NCBI GenBank assembly: GCA_932521025.1
Contig: OW051472.1
Coordinates: 1,550,001-1,614,000, forward strand
Reading direction: 5' to 3'
DNA: 64,000 nt
Origin: Oscheius onirici
Taxonomy: Eukaryota > Nematoda > Chromadorea > Rhabditida > Rhabditidae
Part shown: positions 47,374 through 59,249 of the stretch, in pieces
How positions within the stretch are numbered: the first letter of the stretch is position 1
Layout: each line of letters begins with the position of its first letter
Position numbers and translations under genes: made by a program
The notes under the pieces: model-generated
What the model was told of the DNA's origin: nothing
Database searches by the model: none
The model's input: the letters and a program-made list of their open reading frames with translations, nothing else

Positions 47374-48297
47374 GGGTCTAGGCCGTTTTCCATCTGGACG
47401 ATTTCAAACCGTGACGATTTACGCCAAAATCGATTTTCATCCGTCACGATTTAAACCTCCCGATTTCTCTCCAGACGATTTCCGTCTGGCCGTTTCCCAT
47501 CTTTTCTTCTGCAATTACGTACGAATAATTCCTACCGTTTCCATGCATTTTTTTCTGTTTTTACCAATATTCTTGCATTTTTTTGTGTTTTTATCGATTT
47601 TTTCTTATTTACATGTCTCTACAAAACGATAAAAGGAATTAGGAGTCCTATAAAGACAAACAAGGACGATTCAGGACGCAATTGCTGCTATTACAAGTAA
47701 CACCACACCACAAGCCAAAGGAAGTAAAAAAAAACACCTTTGTTTTGCAGTCGATCATGGGAATACCGAAAACGGATAGTCCAGAAGGAAGAAACGACTA
47801 CATACAACCCGAATCTGGAAAATATCGACGAAATAGCTCATGTACCTCGTTATTTTCAATAAAGAAACGTCTTCCTCCTAGTCAAGACATCCCTTCCTGT
47901 TGATATTGCTGATTCGACTTACCAATAAACCTTATAGAACGTAAATAAATTTCAATTTGTTTCCTATAGGTTTTATGGAGTTTATTGCTTGTTTTTTTGC
48001 AGTGCTTTTTTTCTTATAATTTTACCTCCACCTTGTCTTAGCAGTAGCTTCACTTTATTTATGTTAAAATGTCACAAGAAAACTAGTGAAATACTGAAAA
48101 CGGCAAAAAAACGCCGAAAAATTCAGCTCAGGAAACGGTAGAAATTATTCGTACGTAATTGCAGAAGAAAAGGTGGGAAACGGCCAGGCGGAAAAAGCCC
48201 GGCGGTAAATCGGGAGATTTAAATCGTCTGGCGCGAAATTGCCGCAGTTTGAAACCGTCCGGTTTGAAATCTTCCAGGTGGAGAACGGCCTAGACCC
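47374..48297. mobile_element. 924-base hAT-like element, exact 8-base duplication
   Basis: The ends GGGTCTAGGCCGTTTTCCAT and the inverted GAGAACGGCCTAGACCC are flanked on both sides by CTAATCGT (47366-47373 and 48298-48305). The arms are over 150 bases and contain repeated GACGATTT/AAATCGTC units. The inner boundary is marked by TCTTCTGCAATTACGTACGA and its inverse. The middle is AT-rich without transposase, so it is non-autonomous. Confidence 0.9.
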
Positions 48298-48305
48298 CTA
48301 ATCGT

Positions 48306-50810
48306 TTTTGAAAAGATTCAGCTAAATTTGTCTGAAAACTAGTGAAGCTTCTTCAAAGTTCTTTCGAAATGACCATGACAATCTTGTGGTAAATTTGGGA
48401 GATTTTCCTGATCGATCAATTGACTTGCGTAATTTTTGGCCTTATTTCAGCATAACACCAAACAAATAATGTTCAATAATCAGAATGACGCATTTTTGGA
48501 TTTTCTGAAAAATTTAATCAATTACATTCGCAAAATACCGCTGTGTTCGTTTGTTATACATCTCATCTGGTTGAAACATTTGTGGAGACAGACAGAGGCA
48601 GAGACGTTCAAGCTCTCCACTTTCCCGATGACAGGTCTCGTCGTTCGAAAGTCAGTCAAAAGGCTACAACTCTTTTTGGAACAGATCAGACAGATCGACG
48701 AGTTTGAATCTTTCTTTGAGAGATGGATCTTTTTTTTGTTAACCGTTCAACGATTTCGTTTTCTATAATTTTTGTTACAAAGTCACTACAAGTTCAACAT
48801 AAGACTCTTTCACCAATTTTTTTTTCCTCCTTTCGTCACTAAAATAAATTTTTGTAGATTTCGAGCTGTTCTACATCTTTTCCAAAACATTTCCAGACTG
48901 AAACTTCACGTTTTTGAACCCAAAACGGTTGTGCGGCAAGACAATAAAAATCAACAGATTCACTTTCAAAATTTTCTTTTTAGACTGAGGTGAAACAACA
49001 AAAATTTTATGCAGATGTCACTGTTTTCTGTCCACGGGTTAGGTAAAAGACAGTCGGTCAAACTCTCCATTTTCCCGATTACAGGTATCTGTCTCCTCGT
49101 TTGTTTATGGTTATATACCGCCGCGCTCATCGTCTCTCTCATCATTCCTAGTCTCCGATCTGATCCTTGAAGGACACAAACACTCTCTTTTCTTACTGAT
49201 CCCACTACTTTGTTTTTGAACTAAACGTCTTGTTGGAATTGTCGCTGAGTAATACGGTTCTGTGACTCAGAACAGCAACGCCAGACATGCATTGGAAAAA
49301 CAGTGCGTATGTTCCAGAAGTAGTATAAAACTGGTCACGTTTTCTATTCGCCAATATTCGTGGTCTCAGCGGCAGATTAAAATATTGTACTGTGTACCTT
49401 GAGAAAACTTTTAGTCATCGCCGTTTGCGGCTGATTGTTTTCACTGTCTAAAAGACAATTTTCGAGTCTTTATGTTTTCAACAGCAGTGCAAAAAAAACG
49501 AATATTTGTTTGCTGGGTTACTGAAGTGCAATATCTTCATTTACAAAATAAAAAACAGTCTAAAAGATTCTCACTGACTGAGTCCTTTTTGACTTTTTTT
49601 GATTTCATCGACGAAGTAAGGGTCCTCTCCTTAGGAGCAAAAGCGTTCAGTCATCGAACGGTGTTTCCTATTCAATCAGCAGTCATTTTTTCTTATCGCG
49701 GTCTTATGGGATACACAAATACAGCAGTAGTATCTCTTCTGCCACTTCTCTCAGAACCAAAATGTTTGGTATCAGTTCGGCCGGCAACCCCCGGTTGCGT
49801 TTTTCACTCATTTTTTCCATTTTCCTCTCATTTTTGGGCTTTCTAAGTATGTTTATCGAATTCTTTGTGTAAAATTACCCAAAGAATGTGTACTTCAGCC
49901 AAAAAATGGAAAAAATAGACGAAAATCTTCAAGAACGACTTACATATTTGAGAAAGTATCGTTAAAATCTGATAATTATTGGCTGCAGTAACATTCTAGG
50001 GGCTGTTTTACACGGAGAACTCGATAAACATATTTAGAAAGCCCAGAAATCAATGGAAAATGACGAAAAACACATGTTTCCATCGTTAGATATGAAGGTA
50101 TATTTGATCTCTTATTGCAGCTATTCAGTTTTTTTTTCAGATCAGACAGAAGTACGGACCTAAGATTTCAAATCTTCCTTTGAGAGACGAAACAGTTCGT
50201 GAAACCGCTCAACTAGTTATTCTGTATAATTTTTATTACAAAGACACTACAACTTCAAAATAATGGTCTTTTACTAGTCACATGAATTCCTCTAGATAGC
50301 AAAATCTTTGAAACAAGGTTGGCAACGCCCTTCCAGGGCTAAAGTAGAAGTTCATGACTTTGCTCTGTCTCGGAGCACTAGTCGTGGTTTTCCTTTTATT
50401 CCTCCTTTGTTACTCTCCTCCAGTCACTTTCCCTGACCCTCCAAAGAAGCTTCCGAAATTATATTTGATCCCACTCCCTCCCAAGCCTAATTTCAAAATG
50501 TAGGACCTAAAGTTCCTAGCTTTAGTAAGTCTCAGTTCTACTGTCCCTTCCCTTCTCCCCTTTTCACTTCGTTCCAGTCACCCCCTGTCCCTCCAAAGAA
50601 ACTATCAAAGTCATAAGAACCCTTTGCGCACTTGCGTTTCTTGTCGCGACTTGTTAAAAACTAATTTGTGCACAAAGCTCCTCTCCTTATCCTCAATTAG
50701 AGCTTCAGACACACACAAACACAGACTTGGGAGCAATTTAAAATAGACAAGTTGTGTTACGCCCCTCCGGTGCTAAGTGATTTAGGTTTGTCCTTTTCAA
50801 AACATAACAG
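48306..50810. other. No convincing gene; repeats
   Basis: Plus-strand frames near 48436-48768 and 49472-49846 are open but lack domain or splice support. A short block (GGTCAAACTCTCCATTTTCCCGATTACAG near 49055) is echoed near 48610. At 50395-50540 lies a dispersed repeat (ACTCTCCTCCAGTCACTTTC onward) that is also the host of the insertion at 16383. Confidence 0.4.
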
Positions 50811-51090
50811 TTGATGTTTGATCCCTCTCCAGATCAATTAATAGATAAGAGTAGCTTAAATACTGTACACGAAGCAAAAAGACAATCTGCAAGGTCTGAA
50901 AGCACAGAGACAGATCTCTGTCCCCCTGTCCCTCTGTCCCTTTGTCCCTTTGTCCCTCTGTCCCTCTGCCCCTCTGTCCCTCTGTCTCTCTTTCTCATAT
51001 CCCTGTCCGTGCTCCTGTTCTCCCCTATCCCTGTTCTGCAGTTATGATTGCCAATTAGAGCTTCAGACACACAGAGACGCGAGAGCAATT
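50811..51090. repeat. Dispersed repeat with TCTGTCCC minisatellite
   Basis: Shares GATCCCTCTCCAGATCAATTAATAG-type sequence with 20085-20255. At about 50920-51000 it contains roughly ten tandem 8-base units of the type CTCTGTCC, against about two at the related site near 20200, so the array has expanded here. Confidence 0.65.
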
Positions 51091-52019
51091 TAAAGTGGAT
51101 GTTTCAACTGAAAGATGTAAGAATTCGAGACGGATGTTTTGCCGTGGGTGACCATGATAATTTGGTAACAATTTACGCACTGTTCATGTTTGTTCAACGC
51201 GTAAAATAGAGTACTTTGAAACGATTGATCAGTACTATGTCCATGGTCTTCTTTCTCCACTTAGCCTACAACAAAAGTCCCGCTCAAACAGTGCCCATTA
51301 GGCCATCCAATCTTCAGTTCAGAGCCGGCTTTTCTTGTGGATCTGCTGGGCCGTTATTCTCTAAACTATTTTAGGTTCAAAAATATGTAAAACAGGAAAC
51401 AATTCGATACATTCGATACTACTCGTCCGAGCTGGTACTTCAAAAAATGTTACAACCTGGTATCACCTAGTTTGTTCAGGAAAGCAGGGTAATTTTTCAG
51501 CTCATTTGAATCCTTCAAAACCAATTTTCTCTAGATATCGGTGGATTTGACTTTGCCTCCCACTAGCGCAAAACGCTTTGATTCTAAAGCGCGCGCCAGA
51601 AGCAAAAGTTCATGTTTCTTTCACTGGTAAAATAAAGAACTTATAGTACCATGCTCAGTATTGCCATGTGGTTTGACCTACAAATAATGTTACAACTAGG
51701 TATTATAAAGTTTGTTCTGGAAAACGGGACAATGTCTTGATCATTCTGCTTAGCTTGCGAAACCCAATTTCTTCCGGATAGCACAAGAATATGAGATACT
51801 CAGGCAAGATACGCATGGTAAAACTTAAATTTGGCTGTGTACCTTTGAAAACTTGGATTTATCTTTTTGCGTATTCAATTTTTGCACAAACGCCAAGCAG
51901 GCGAATGGTTCTCGGAACGAAAGAAAACAATTACAGTATTATTTTTTTAGAACAGACACAAATAGGGCTAAAATTGCCCTATTAGAGCCTTTGAAACCTC
52001 AGTTCTGAAGAGTAGGGTG
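51091..52019. other. No gene seen
   Basis: No exon recognised in this AT-rich stretch. Confidence 0.4.
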
Positions 52020-52240
52020 TCTTCAGTTTTGTGAGATGGATCTGGGTGGCGCGGACTGCCAGCCAGTCCCTTTCTCTGGCGATCCCGCGCCGCGAGAAGT
52101 GCTTCGATAGCTTTGGCTTGTGTGGCTGGCGCCTCAAGGCCACTGGGTCAGCCAGCGGACAAATTGCCACAGCTAGCCTTCTCTCTCGACACTCTAAGCC
52201 ATGTTTTGTGAGTTCTACTGGCAAGATTCCTGCATTTTGT
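52020..52240 (-). other. GC-rich island with open frames on both strands
   Basis: This block is clearly GC-richer than its surroundings and is open on the plus strand (RTASQSLSLAIPRREKCF) and the minus strand (ICPLADPVALRRQPHKPKLS, then KHFSRRGIARERDWLAVRA). The minus frame looks more protein-like. I do not recognise the product. A transposon-derived or transferred fragment is possible. Confidence 0.3.
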
Positions 52241-53210
52241 ATACTTTTGAAGGTAATATTTTCGGAACTCAGAAGACCTTCTATCAAAGCTCCCAGTATT
52301 CTTCTACACTCTAGGAAACATTTCATGAACCAGTACTTATAGAGCTCTTTTTCAATTTTCATGAGAACGTCCACGTACTAGAACTTCAAATTGAGTGCCT
52401 ATTTGAGTCATCTTTGAAGCAATTCGAAAGATCAAGAGCACAAAACTTTTGAATAATCGAAAATGTTGTCTCTAAGCATTTTATAGCATAATATCCCTTT
52501 GTCCTCCAGCCTCATTTTATAACCTTTTTTAAAAATGGCAACTTTTTCTCTCATCTTTAGGCTCCTGGAAAGCAATCTGGATATTCCTATATGTTCAGGT
52601 ATATTTTGTGAACAACAGGAACTACAAATCCAATATCCTACTGATATTTTGCATTGAAGGAATCGTTGAAACACTTTTTGAAACGTTTCATAGGACTCAC
52701 TGTATTGTTTTCCCGATAAAAGAACTCGAAGAACTATGAAAGAGACCCATATTTTTAGCCGTCTGTGGAACGTTTCCAAACTTTGGAATACGGAAGATTC
52801 TTGAAGGTACGAGATCCCTTCCGCCTCTTGAATCGACTGGCCTATATCATTTTGTTCATGTCCTTTTTTGTGAAAATCTCTTTGAAAATAAAAAAAAGGC
52901 AGTATTTTTTCACAACGCTGGCGACCAATCATCAAAGTTGCTGATTGTCCGCTATTAGACGTACTGTTGAAGCATTTACTGAAAATGTCATCAAAACCCC
53001 CAATTCTTTTGAGATTGTTATCGCTCAACCATTTTAACTTCAGACAGCGTTCTGAATGTGAAGCATTTTTGAAACATTTCTTAGAAAAAAACGAACAAAG
53101 TTGGTCACTTCGAATTGTACACAATCACTTACCAAACTCTCAAGCTCTTGCACTCTTCTTTCCAAACATTCAAATTAGTTCATCACCGCGTTCAGACAAT
53201 TTATGGAGCA

Positions 53211-53318
53211 GGGATATTCGGGATACCGGATAACAGCGCCATTTTGAATTGGCTGCGCACCAACTCCTAATTCATAGAGCCTGCGTATCGTCCGAATGTT
53301 CATAGGCAGGCTGTATGT
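53211..53318. mobile_element. Truncated hAT-like element (CAGGGATATTCGG family)
   Basis: Starts CAGGGATATTCGGGATACCG, like the element at 1553, and keeps the GGCTGCGCACCAACTCCTAA and GCCTGCGTATCG blocks. The right terminus is missing. Immediately after it, TACAGTTGCGGACAAAAGTT, then TGGAAACTTTTG, resembles a Tc1/mariner terminus; no matching opposite end was found. Confidence 0.55.
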
Positions 53319-54055
53319 ACAGTTGCGGACAAAAGTTTGGAAACTTTTGTGTTTGTGATCCAGCGCGGACCAGAAAAGGCCAGATAAGTTGAAAATCACA
53401 CTGAACATGTGAAAAGGGATAAGAAGTAAGGTGTGTATTCCCGTTTTTCCGAATTCGAAAATTTGATGACTTCAGAGCAATTTTATCAAAAACGGCGGCG
53501 ACATAAGTTTGGAAACTTTTTCAAACCTTCTAGAAAACCAAAATATTTCCGTTCCAATGTGTCAAATAATGTATCAGAAACTATAAAAAGACTCTCTCAA
53601 CAAGTCTGCACACTCCCCACATCAATAACGATTCAATTCGAGTCCTTTCAAAAACGGCATTTTGTACTGGGAATCGGTTCAGTGTCGGTCGGTTGCTCAT
53701 AACTCTTTCGGAATACATGGATTCTGTCTGAAACTTTGGCTATTTCTTAGCGATATGATAGCCAACAATGTCCCAACATATGAATGGATCACGTGGATCT
53801 TCTATGTTCTTTCACAAAACTAACCTCTTCAATTTTTACCGTCTTCGACGGAAAATTATCGAACTCTATGAAAAAAAAAACTGTCGAAACATCTAGAACT
53901 TCTGTTCTTCTAGAATTGTTCTCCGTGTCCACGATGGGGTATTTTAAAACCATTTTCGTTTTAAAAGTGCCAGTTGTCCAAGATTTCATAATTTTTGCAG
54001 TCATATACACGTAATGAATACAACGAAGCCCCTAAATCTGCCTTTTATTAGTCAC

Positions 54056-55604
54056 TGAAACATTCAATGGAAACAATCGTACAGCTACAATGCTGTTCAT
54101 GTTTTTTACGTCGAGGGAGAAAGCATTGAACCTTCGTAGAGTATCTCATATTTGAACCATCTTGAAACATTTATGAAAAAAACGACTCAAAGATATAAAA
54201 AAAAAGTGGTAGGTTTCTTGGAGGCTTCATATTCCAGAGAATTGAAGGTTACTCATCCATCCCTCGACGCTTTGCCGCGAGACCTTTATAACACGCAAAC
54301 GTAGGATACTCAGCCAGGAAACTTGACTGAGTATCCTACGCTTTCATGTTATTCCCGTCTCACGGCAAAATAAATGGGTTATGGTCGAGCTCTCTTTTTT
54401 AGTTTCGCGCTCTTTTACTTCCCCTTTTCTAAAAAAGGTTTAGAAATTTTATATTCTTGCAAACCCTTGTTCTGAACAGAAAAAACTAACAAGTTGCTGG
54501 TAATATAATACTTCGGCTGGCTACTCCTTATTTGAATTTTTGCGCGGGAACTTGCAACAAAGGCCCAAATTTCTTGTTTTTCACCATTTTCACCCATTTT
54601 TCGGCTAAAAATGGGTGGAAAATGGTGAAAACCAAAAAATATTGGCCCTTTAGGCAAGTTCCCGCGCAAAAATTCAAATAGGGGGGTAGCCAGCCGAAGT
54701 ATTACCGTTGCTCTTTTTGTTAACTGTTGAAACATTTCACGAAACATGATGAAACATACAGAAGACAGTATATTTCATCACGTTCTCTGAAAACTTATGC
54801 TGAAAAAAAAGATCACTTAGTCAGTAGTACTTTTGGACACTTCCGAAACTTGTTGTGCTTCTGAAATATTTACTTTTCTATCTCCAACTGGGACAGCTCC
54901 TTTTCATCCAAAACGTTCTGAATCGTTCTTTGCAGGACAAACTACCTTATCAAAACGTCTGCGTTTCGCCTTTTTCATTCGACTTTCCATTGAAACTTTT
55001 ATTAAAGGGACAGTCTCATTATAGCCGTGCAGACGTGCAGGAGAAATAGGCCAACTGCGTGCCGGGACCCACTGCAAATTTCAGTTTTGCGTTTTTCTCG
55101 TTCTACAATACTTTTTTCAGTTTTTACTTGCTTTTAATCGATTTCTCATCAAAAATTACATCTAAAATGAGTGGTGGAACACTATTGATTGGTGGAATTG
55201 GTGGAAAATTGACCTAAATAGACCAAAAGCATTTTTTGGCCTAAAATACGTTATTTCCGCTTATTTCTGTCATTTTTCCACCAATTTTAGCGTCCCACTA
55301 CTCATTTTAGGGGTTATTTTTGACGAGAAATCGATTAGAAACAAGTAAAAATTGAAAAAGTAGTGTAGAACGAGAAAAACGCAAAAATGAAATTTGTCGT
55401 GGGTCTCGCCGCGAAGTTGCCTGTTTTCCCCTGGAGGCTTGGAGGCACGTAATGAGACTGTCCCTTTAAAAAAAAAATTTTTTTTCACGCAAGTAATAGA
55501 AGTTTTGACTACAGTTTCGATAAATTTTCACTTTTTTCCGAAAACACCGATTGGGAAGACTGCAACGACGTTCACAGCTCGGTACTAAAGTTTTCCATGA
55601 AACA
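54056..55604 (-). promoter_or_regulatory. Run of five minus-strand TGTTTCA motifs
   Basis: TGAAACA starts at 54056, 54163, 54728, 54750 and 55598, all in the same orientation. After the first, the minus strand continues GTGACTAATAAAAGGCAG. Candidate 21U-RNA promoters by motif only. No protein gene was recognised in 53320-55005. Confidence 0.4.
55006..55465. mobile_element. TTAA-flanked inverted-repeat element
   Basis: TTAA lies at 55002-55005 and 55466-55469. The ends AGGGACAGTCTCATTA and TAATGAGACTGTCCCT are perfect inverted repeats. The interior arms (AAAATGAGTGGTGGAACACT against GCGTCCCACTACTCATTTT) are also inverted. Related to 29004-29455; its right 95 bases recur without visible change at 56890-56988. 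Confidence 0.8.
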
Positions 55605-56794
55605 TTTTAGAGAAAATGAAAGAATGTTCTCAACAATTCCAAATCTTTCTTCGTCACAGAAAGGCATATCATCATCACTTTTTTTCCGCTCCCCGCTTAT
55701 TCGAATTGTGTCCAGTCCGCGGCCAGTTTCTTGTTGTGTGACCTTGGTGACCCAATACCCGAATTCCACTCTCTGCTACCAGTCGTTTCTTGTTGTTGTG
55801 ATCCAGGAAAAGGTGTTATTTTTGAACTTTTTGGGGTTTTTTTGGACTCTTTTCCAGTACTTGTAACAGATGTTTGAAATGTAAACTTTTCCGAACGAAA
55901 AAGTGATTTTATGTGGGGAGCGAAACGGATTATTTTTCACATTTGGCTGACCACCCAGCACGTAATTAGCGTGCACTTGTCTGGAAGTATTTACGTTCAA
56001 GACGAAACAAAAAATTATTTTTCGCTCTTTCTGTGAATTCAAAAAATTCGTCAGAAACAAACTTTTTCAACGGTTTCCCTTACGTATTTTTTGGGCAGTT
56101 TTTAGATGTTTGAAAGGTAAAAGAAACAATAAGATCAATGAGACTCTTCGCCGAAAAAAACGGCATAACTACTGATTTGAGTGTTCCTAGAATTCTAACA
56201 GATTCGTTCTTCACAAGAAGCATTCCCGAGGACGCCGAAACCTAAAAGTTGTTTTTTGCACTTTTTTGCGCAACCTGGTTTTCATTGCTTTTCAATACAT
56301 TCTAGCAGTAAGAAAAAGAGAGTCCCAGCCATAGACAACTTTCTGGATCGAAACTTTTTGATTATGTTGCTCAAAATGTTGGTTATGTCTGGACGATATA
56401 TTTCCAAAAGCAAGATTGCAACAAACCTGTGGCACTCGTGTTGATGACGAAACAACAAAGATCGCCTTTCTACTACTTTTGGATAGGTTGAGCGCTTTTG
56501 CGGTAATATACAGTTGCATCAGTTAGCTGACTTTCTCTGCGCAACTAGTATAACATTCGAAACAAAAATAGAAAATAAAATGTTCCCATCTTTGATTGCG
56601 AGACTAGAAAAATCGCTAAAAAAAGTTGCCAAGAATAAGAGAAACAAAAAAATCAATTTTTTGTCACTCGAAAAAAGAAGAACAAGCAATTCAGTTCAAA
56701 CTAGTGAATCTTCTGCGAAACATCATACAATTCAGTTATCTAGTTTGATCCTTCTCGTTCAGAACACACGTATTTTCTTGATACAAAGGCGTTA

Positions 56795-57450
56795 CAGGGT
56801 GGGCCAAAATTATAGCAATTCAGAAAAATGTTCGTGGAAGGCGGGAAACAGTTCGGATCAGTATTCACCGCTGCGCCCACAGTGGTAAAAAAACGAGAAA
56901 AACGCAAAAATGAAATTTGTCGTGGGTCTCGCCGCGAAGTTGCCTGTTTTCCCCTGGAGGCTTGGAGGCACGTAATGAGACTGTCCCTTTAAGGCTGTAA
57001 CATGCATCTACTACACTCTAACAACAGTAATTATTTAGTCTGAAGTCTAGATTAGTTAAAAATCGGTATTTTTGGCTTGAAATGCGAGCGCACCTCCCTA
57101 TTATCGGTTCTTGCGTTGGCATGTATCGGTGTTTCACAGCCATTTCAGTGGGAAATCATACCTAACACACTAAAATGTTATCTTGTTGTGATATATATCA
57201 CTTTTGGTGAGCACTAGACGACTCTAGATGCCGGGCGCCGAGAGACCGGTTTATTGCAACTAGACAGTAAACTAAAAATCGATTGATAGCTTGACAATTC
57301 AAAAAATACATAAGTTAGAGATGGTTTTCGGTAGAAAACAAGTTAAATAATCCGCCGAAATTATACACAGGACATCTGGAAGAACAAAAACACCAAAAAG
57401 TTTGAGTTTGAGTAGTAAGCCCGCGGTTGCTATAATTTTGGTCCACCCTG
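56795..57450. mobile_element. Mariner-like MITE with TA target
   Basis: CAGGGTGGGCCAAAATTATA, then GCAA, at the left is inverted at the right as TTGCTATAATTTTGGTCCACCCTG, with TA directly outside both ends. The interior lacks a transposase frame. A fragment of the TTAA element family lies inside it at 56890-56992. Confidence 0.8.
56890..56992. mobile_element. Solo right end of the TTAA element, nested
   Basis: From GAGAAAAACGCAAAAATGAA to GAGACTGTCCCTTTAA this matches 55370-55469 with no difference that I can see. Only the right end is present, inside the mariner-like element. Confidence 0.8.
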
Positions 57451-58733
57451 TATAAGGGAATGGGAGTAAAAAAGCAGCAGTAAATAAAGGCTGTGCGTTA
57501 TAAAACATCTAGGAGCAAGAAAGCTGCAGTAAGTGGAATCTTTCTTGAACTATCCATGAGACATTTTGTTCAGAAATGTTCATATTTTGTTCTCGCAAGG
57601 TTTGTAAGGCCCTTTCCAGTTTAGAGGTGGAAATTCTCCCTTCTTTTGTGAAGTCACACAATCTATCTCACTGTTCTTACAATTAGGTTCATCCCGTCCC
57701 ATGAATTCCATCCCCTTCTTTGAAAGTTGTCACAACAGTTCTATCCTGACTTCAGTAATGTTCCCCTAACTGTTTTATCCCAGAACTAACTGTTTTTCAG
57801 TTTTTAAAGGTACTGTTCCAAAGTAAAACTGATAACAACAACTTTCATCGGATCTTTATAATTCTCCCCTCATTATGGCCAATTAGAGCTTCAGACAGAC
57901 ACAGATGCAACCACAGCTGGTACAGTGTTCGTATGAACTATCACAAGCTTATGTGCATTCCCCTCAGATAAGACCCGCACACAATTGAGCTTGCTCTGGC
58001 GTTGATTACGGGGTAAACTTTATCTTTATCTTTTATCTAAACCATCTGCTTGTGAGTGTCATCTAAACAAGAGTGAACTATAAGAATTCGTAGCGAAGCA
58101 AAAAAGTTAGCTTTTTGGCCTTCCAAGTTTCCAAAATATTCTATTCTAGCGACAACAGGTAAGAGAATTCAAACTAAAGTATGTTCACTTGGAGGAAAGA
58201 GGTATCGTATCCGTTTTCTAGTCGCTCCGAGACCCAATTAACACACAAATCGTATATTTGGCTGCTTATTCTTGACAGAGTACCCAATTTTTATATGCTA
58301 AGTTGGTGGAAATGGGTCTCGAAACGAGGAGAAAACAGTTACGATATGACCCTCTTTTAAAAAGACTGTCAGTTCTTTTTGCTCGTCATCAATGCGTTCG
58401 CAGAATCCTTCTAGAAAACTCGAAGACTAGCTATTCCTGGCAAAACAAAAAAGTTTCCATTTCGATTTTTCTTATGAAACTATCCGAGTACATATTCCCT
58501 CTTCAATTGGACTGCTTCCATCAAGTTCCCGTTTGAAAATATGCTCTTTTTCCAGAAACTAGTGATCAGTTTCTAGGGGGAACATAGTCCTAACCTAGAT
58601 TTTGCTCATTTTCACTTAGGTCACCTGACGTTTTCTCCTCTCTATTTACCAACCTTTTCACGTTTCAAACAGTTGATACCTGCTTGAACTAATACACTTT
58701 TTACTTATGCATCAGTTTTTTTATTTTTTTTTT
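57451..58733. other. No gene seen
   Basis: No exon was recognised. A half-copy of the CAGACACAGA repeat family lies near 57890 and a TACTCAG-type MITE fragment near 58200-58330. Confidence 0.4.
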
Positions 58734-58845
58734 CAAAATTTTCTTCGAACAAACCTTGACGTCATTTTTGGCAGAGGTCAGTATAGCCCTAAAGAAGCTC
58801 CAGCAAAAATGACGCCAAGGTTTGTTCGAAGAAATTTTGAGAGAA
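58734..58845. repeat. Foldback repeat
   Basis: TCAAAATTTTCTTCGAACAA, then ACCTTGACGTCATTTTT, is inverted as AAAAATGACGCCAAGGTTTG, then TTCGAAGAAATTTTGA, around a spacer of about 40 bases. Confidence 0.65.
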
Positions 58846-59024
58846 ACGTCCTCTCAAGTAAGCGTTAGCGAGCCGCATGCCCAAGTTGACGACATGCGTA
58901 ATAAAAGATCACTAAATAATCTTTTTGTTTAGCTTTTTCTTCATGTATTTCACACTACTGTAAATGTCCATCAATACGCATAAATCCTATGCTGAAAAAA
59001 CATGTGTTGAAAGTTTTTGTTGTT

Positions 59025-59249
59025 TCAAAATATCTGTACAGCTGATGAAACCGCGTTGAAAGCTATTGGGTGTTGGCCAATAGCCGGAAGGTTTTTTGGG
59101 ATTTTTTTGCGAACGAAGTAATAAGCAATGTCTGGAAAAAAATCGAGGAAATTGAAGCAGATTTGGAGAAAATCGCCAAAAACATTCCGGCTCGAGCCGA
59201 CTCGGTGCCCAAGCATATTGGCCAAATTTCAAAAACTTGCGTTTTATAA
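59025..59249 (+). pseudogene. Frameshifted helical protein fragment
   Basis: After a TCTGTACAG acceptor the frame reads DETALKAIG and then needs a shift of frame to continue as SRKVFWDFFANEVISNVWKK, IEEIEADLEKIAKNIPARAD, SVPKHIGQISKTC. The acidic/basic helical pattern is unlike the neighbouring background. I do not recognise the family. It could be a decayed exon or a chance frame. Confidence 0.3.

Noticed and set aside
52432-53124. Longest open frame in the window, 230 codons on the minus strand
   Set aside because: Rich in Phe, Ser, Lys and Cys, with no recognisable domain, no splice context and several A/T-tract-encoded runs. It also overlaps TGTTTCA-type sequence, so more likely chance than a gene.
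53319-53702. Possible Tc1-like transposon with transposase frame
   Set aside because: One terminus looks right (CAGTTGCGGACAAAAGTTTG), but I found neither the opposite terminus nor any DDE-type motif in the following frame.
55676-55776. Minus-strand exon-like frame (VEFGYWVTKVTQQETGRGLD)
   Set aside because: Composition is fairly protein-like, but the acceptor is poor, the donor lies in an A-run and no neighbour exon fits.
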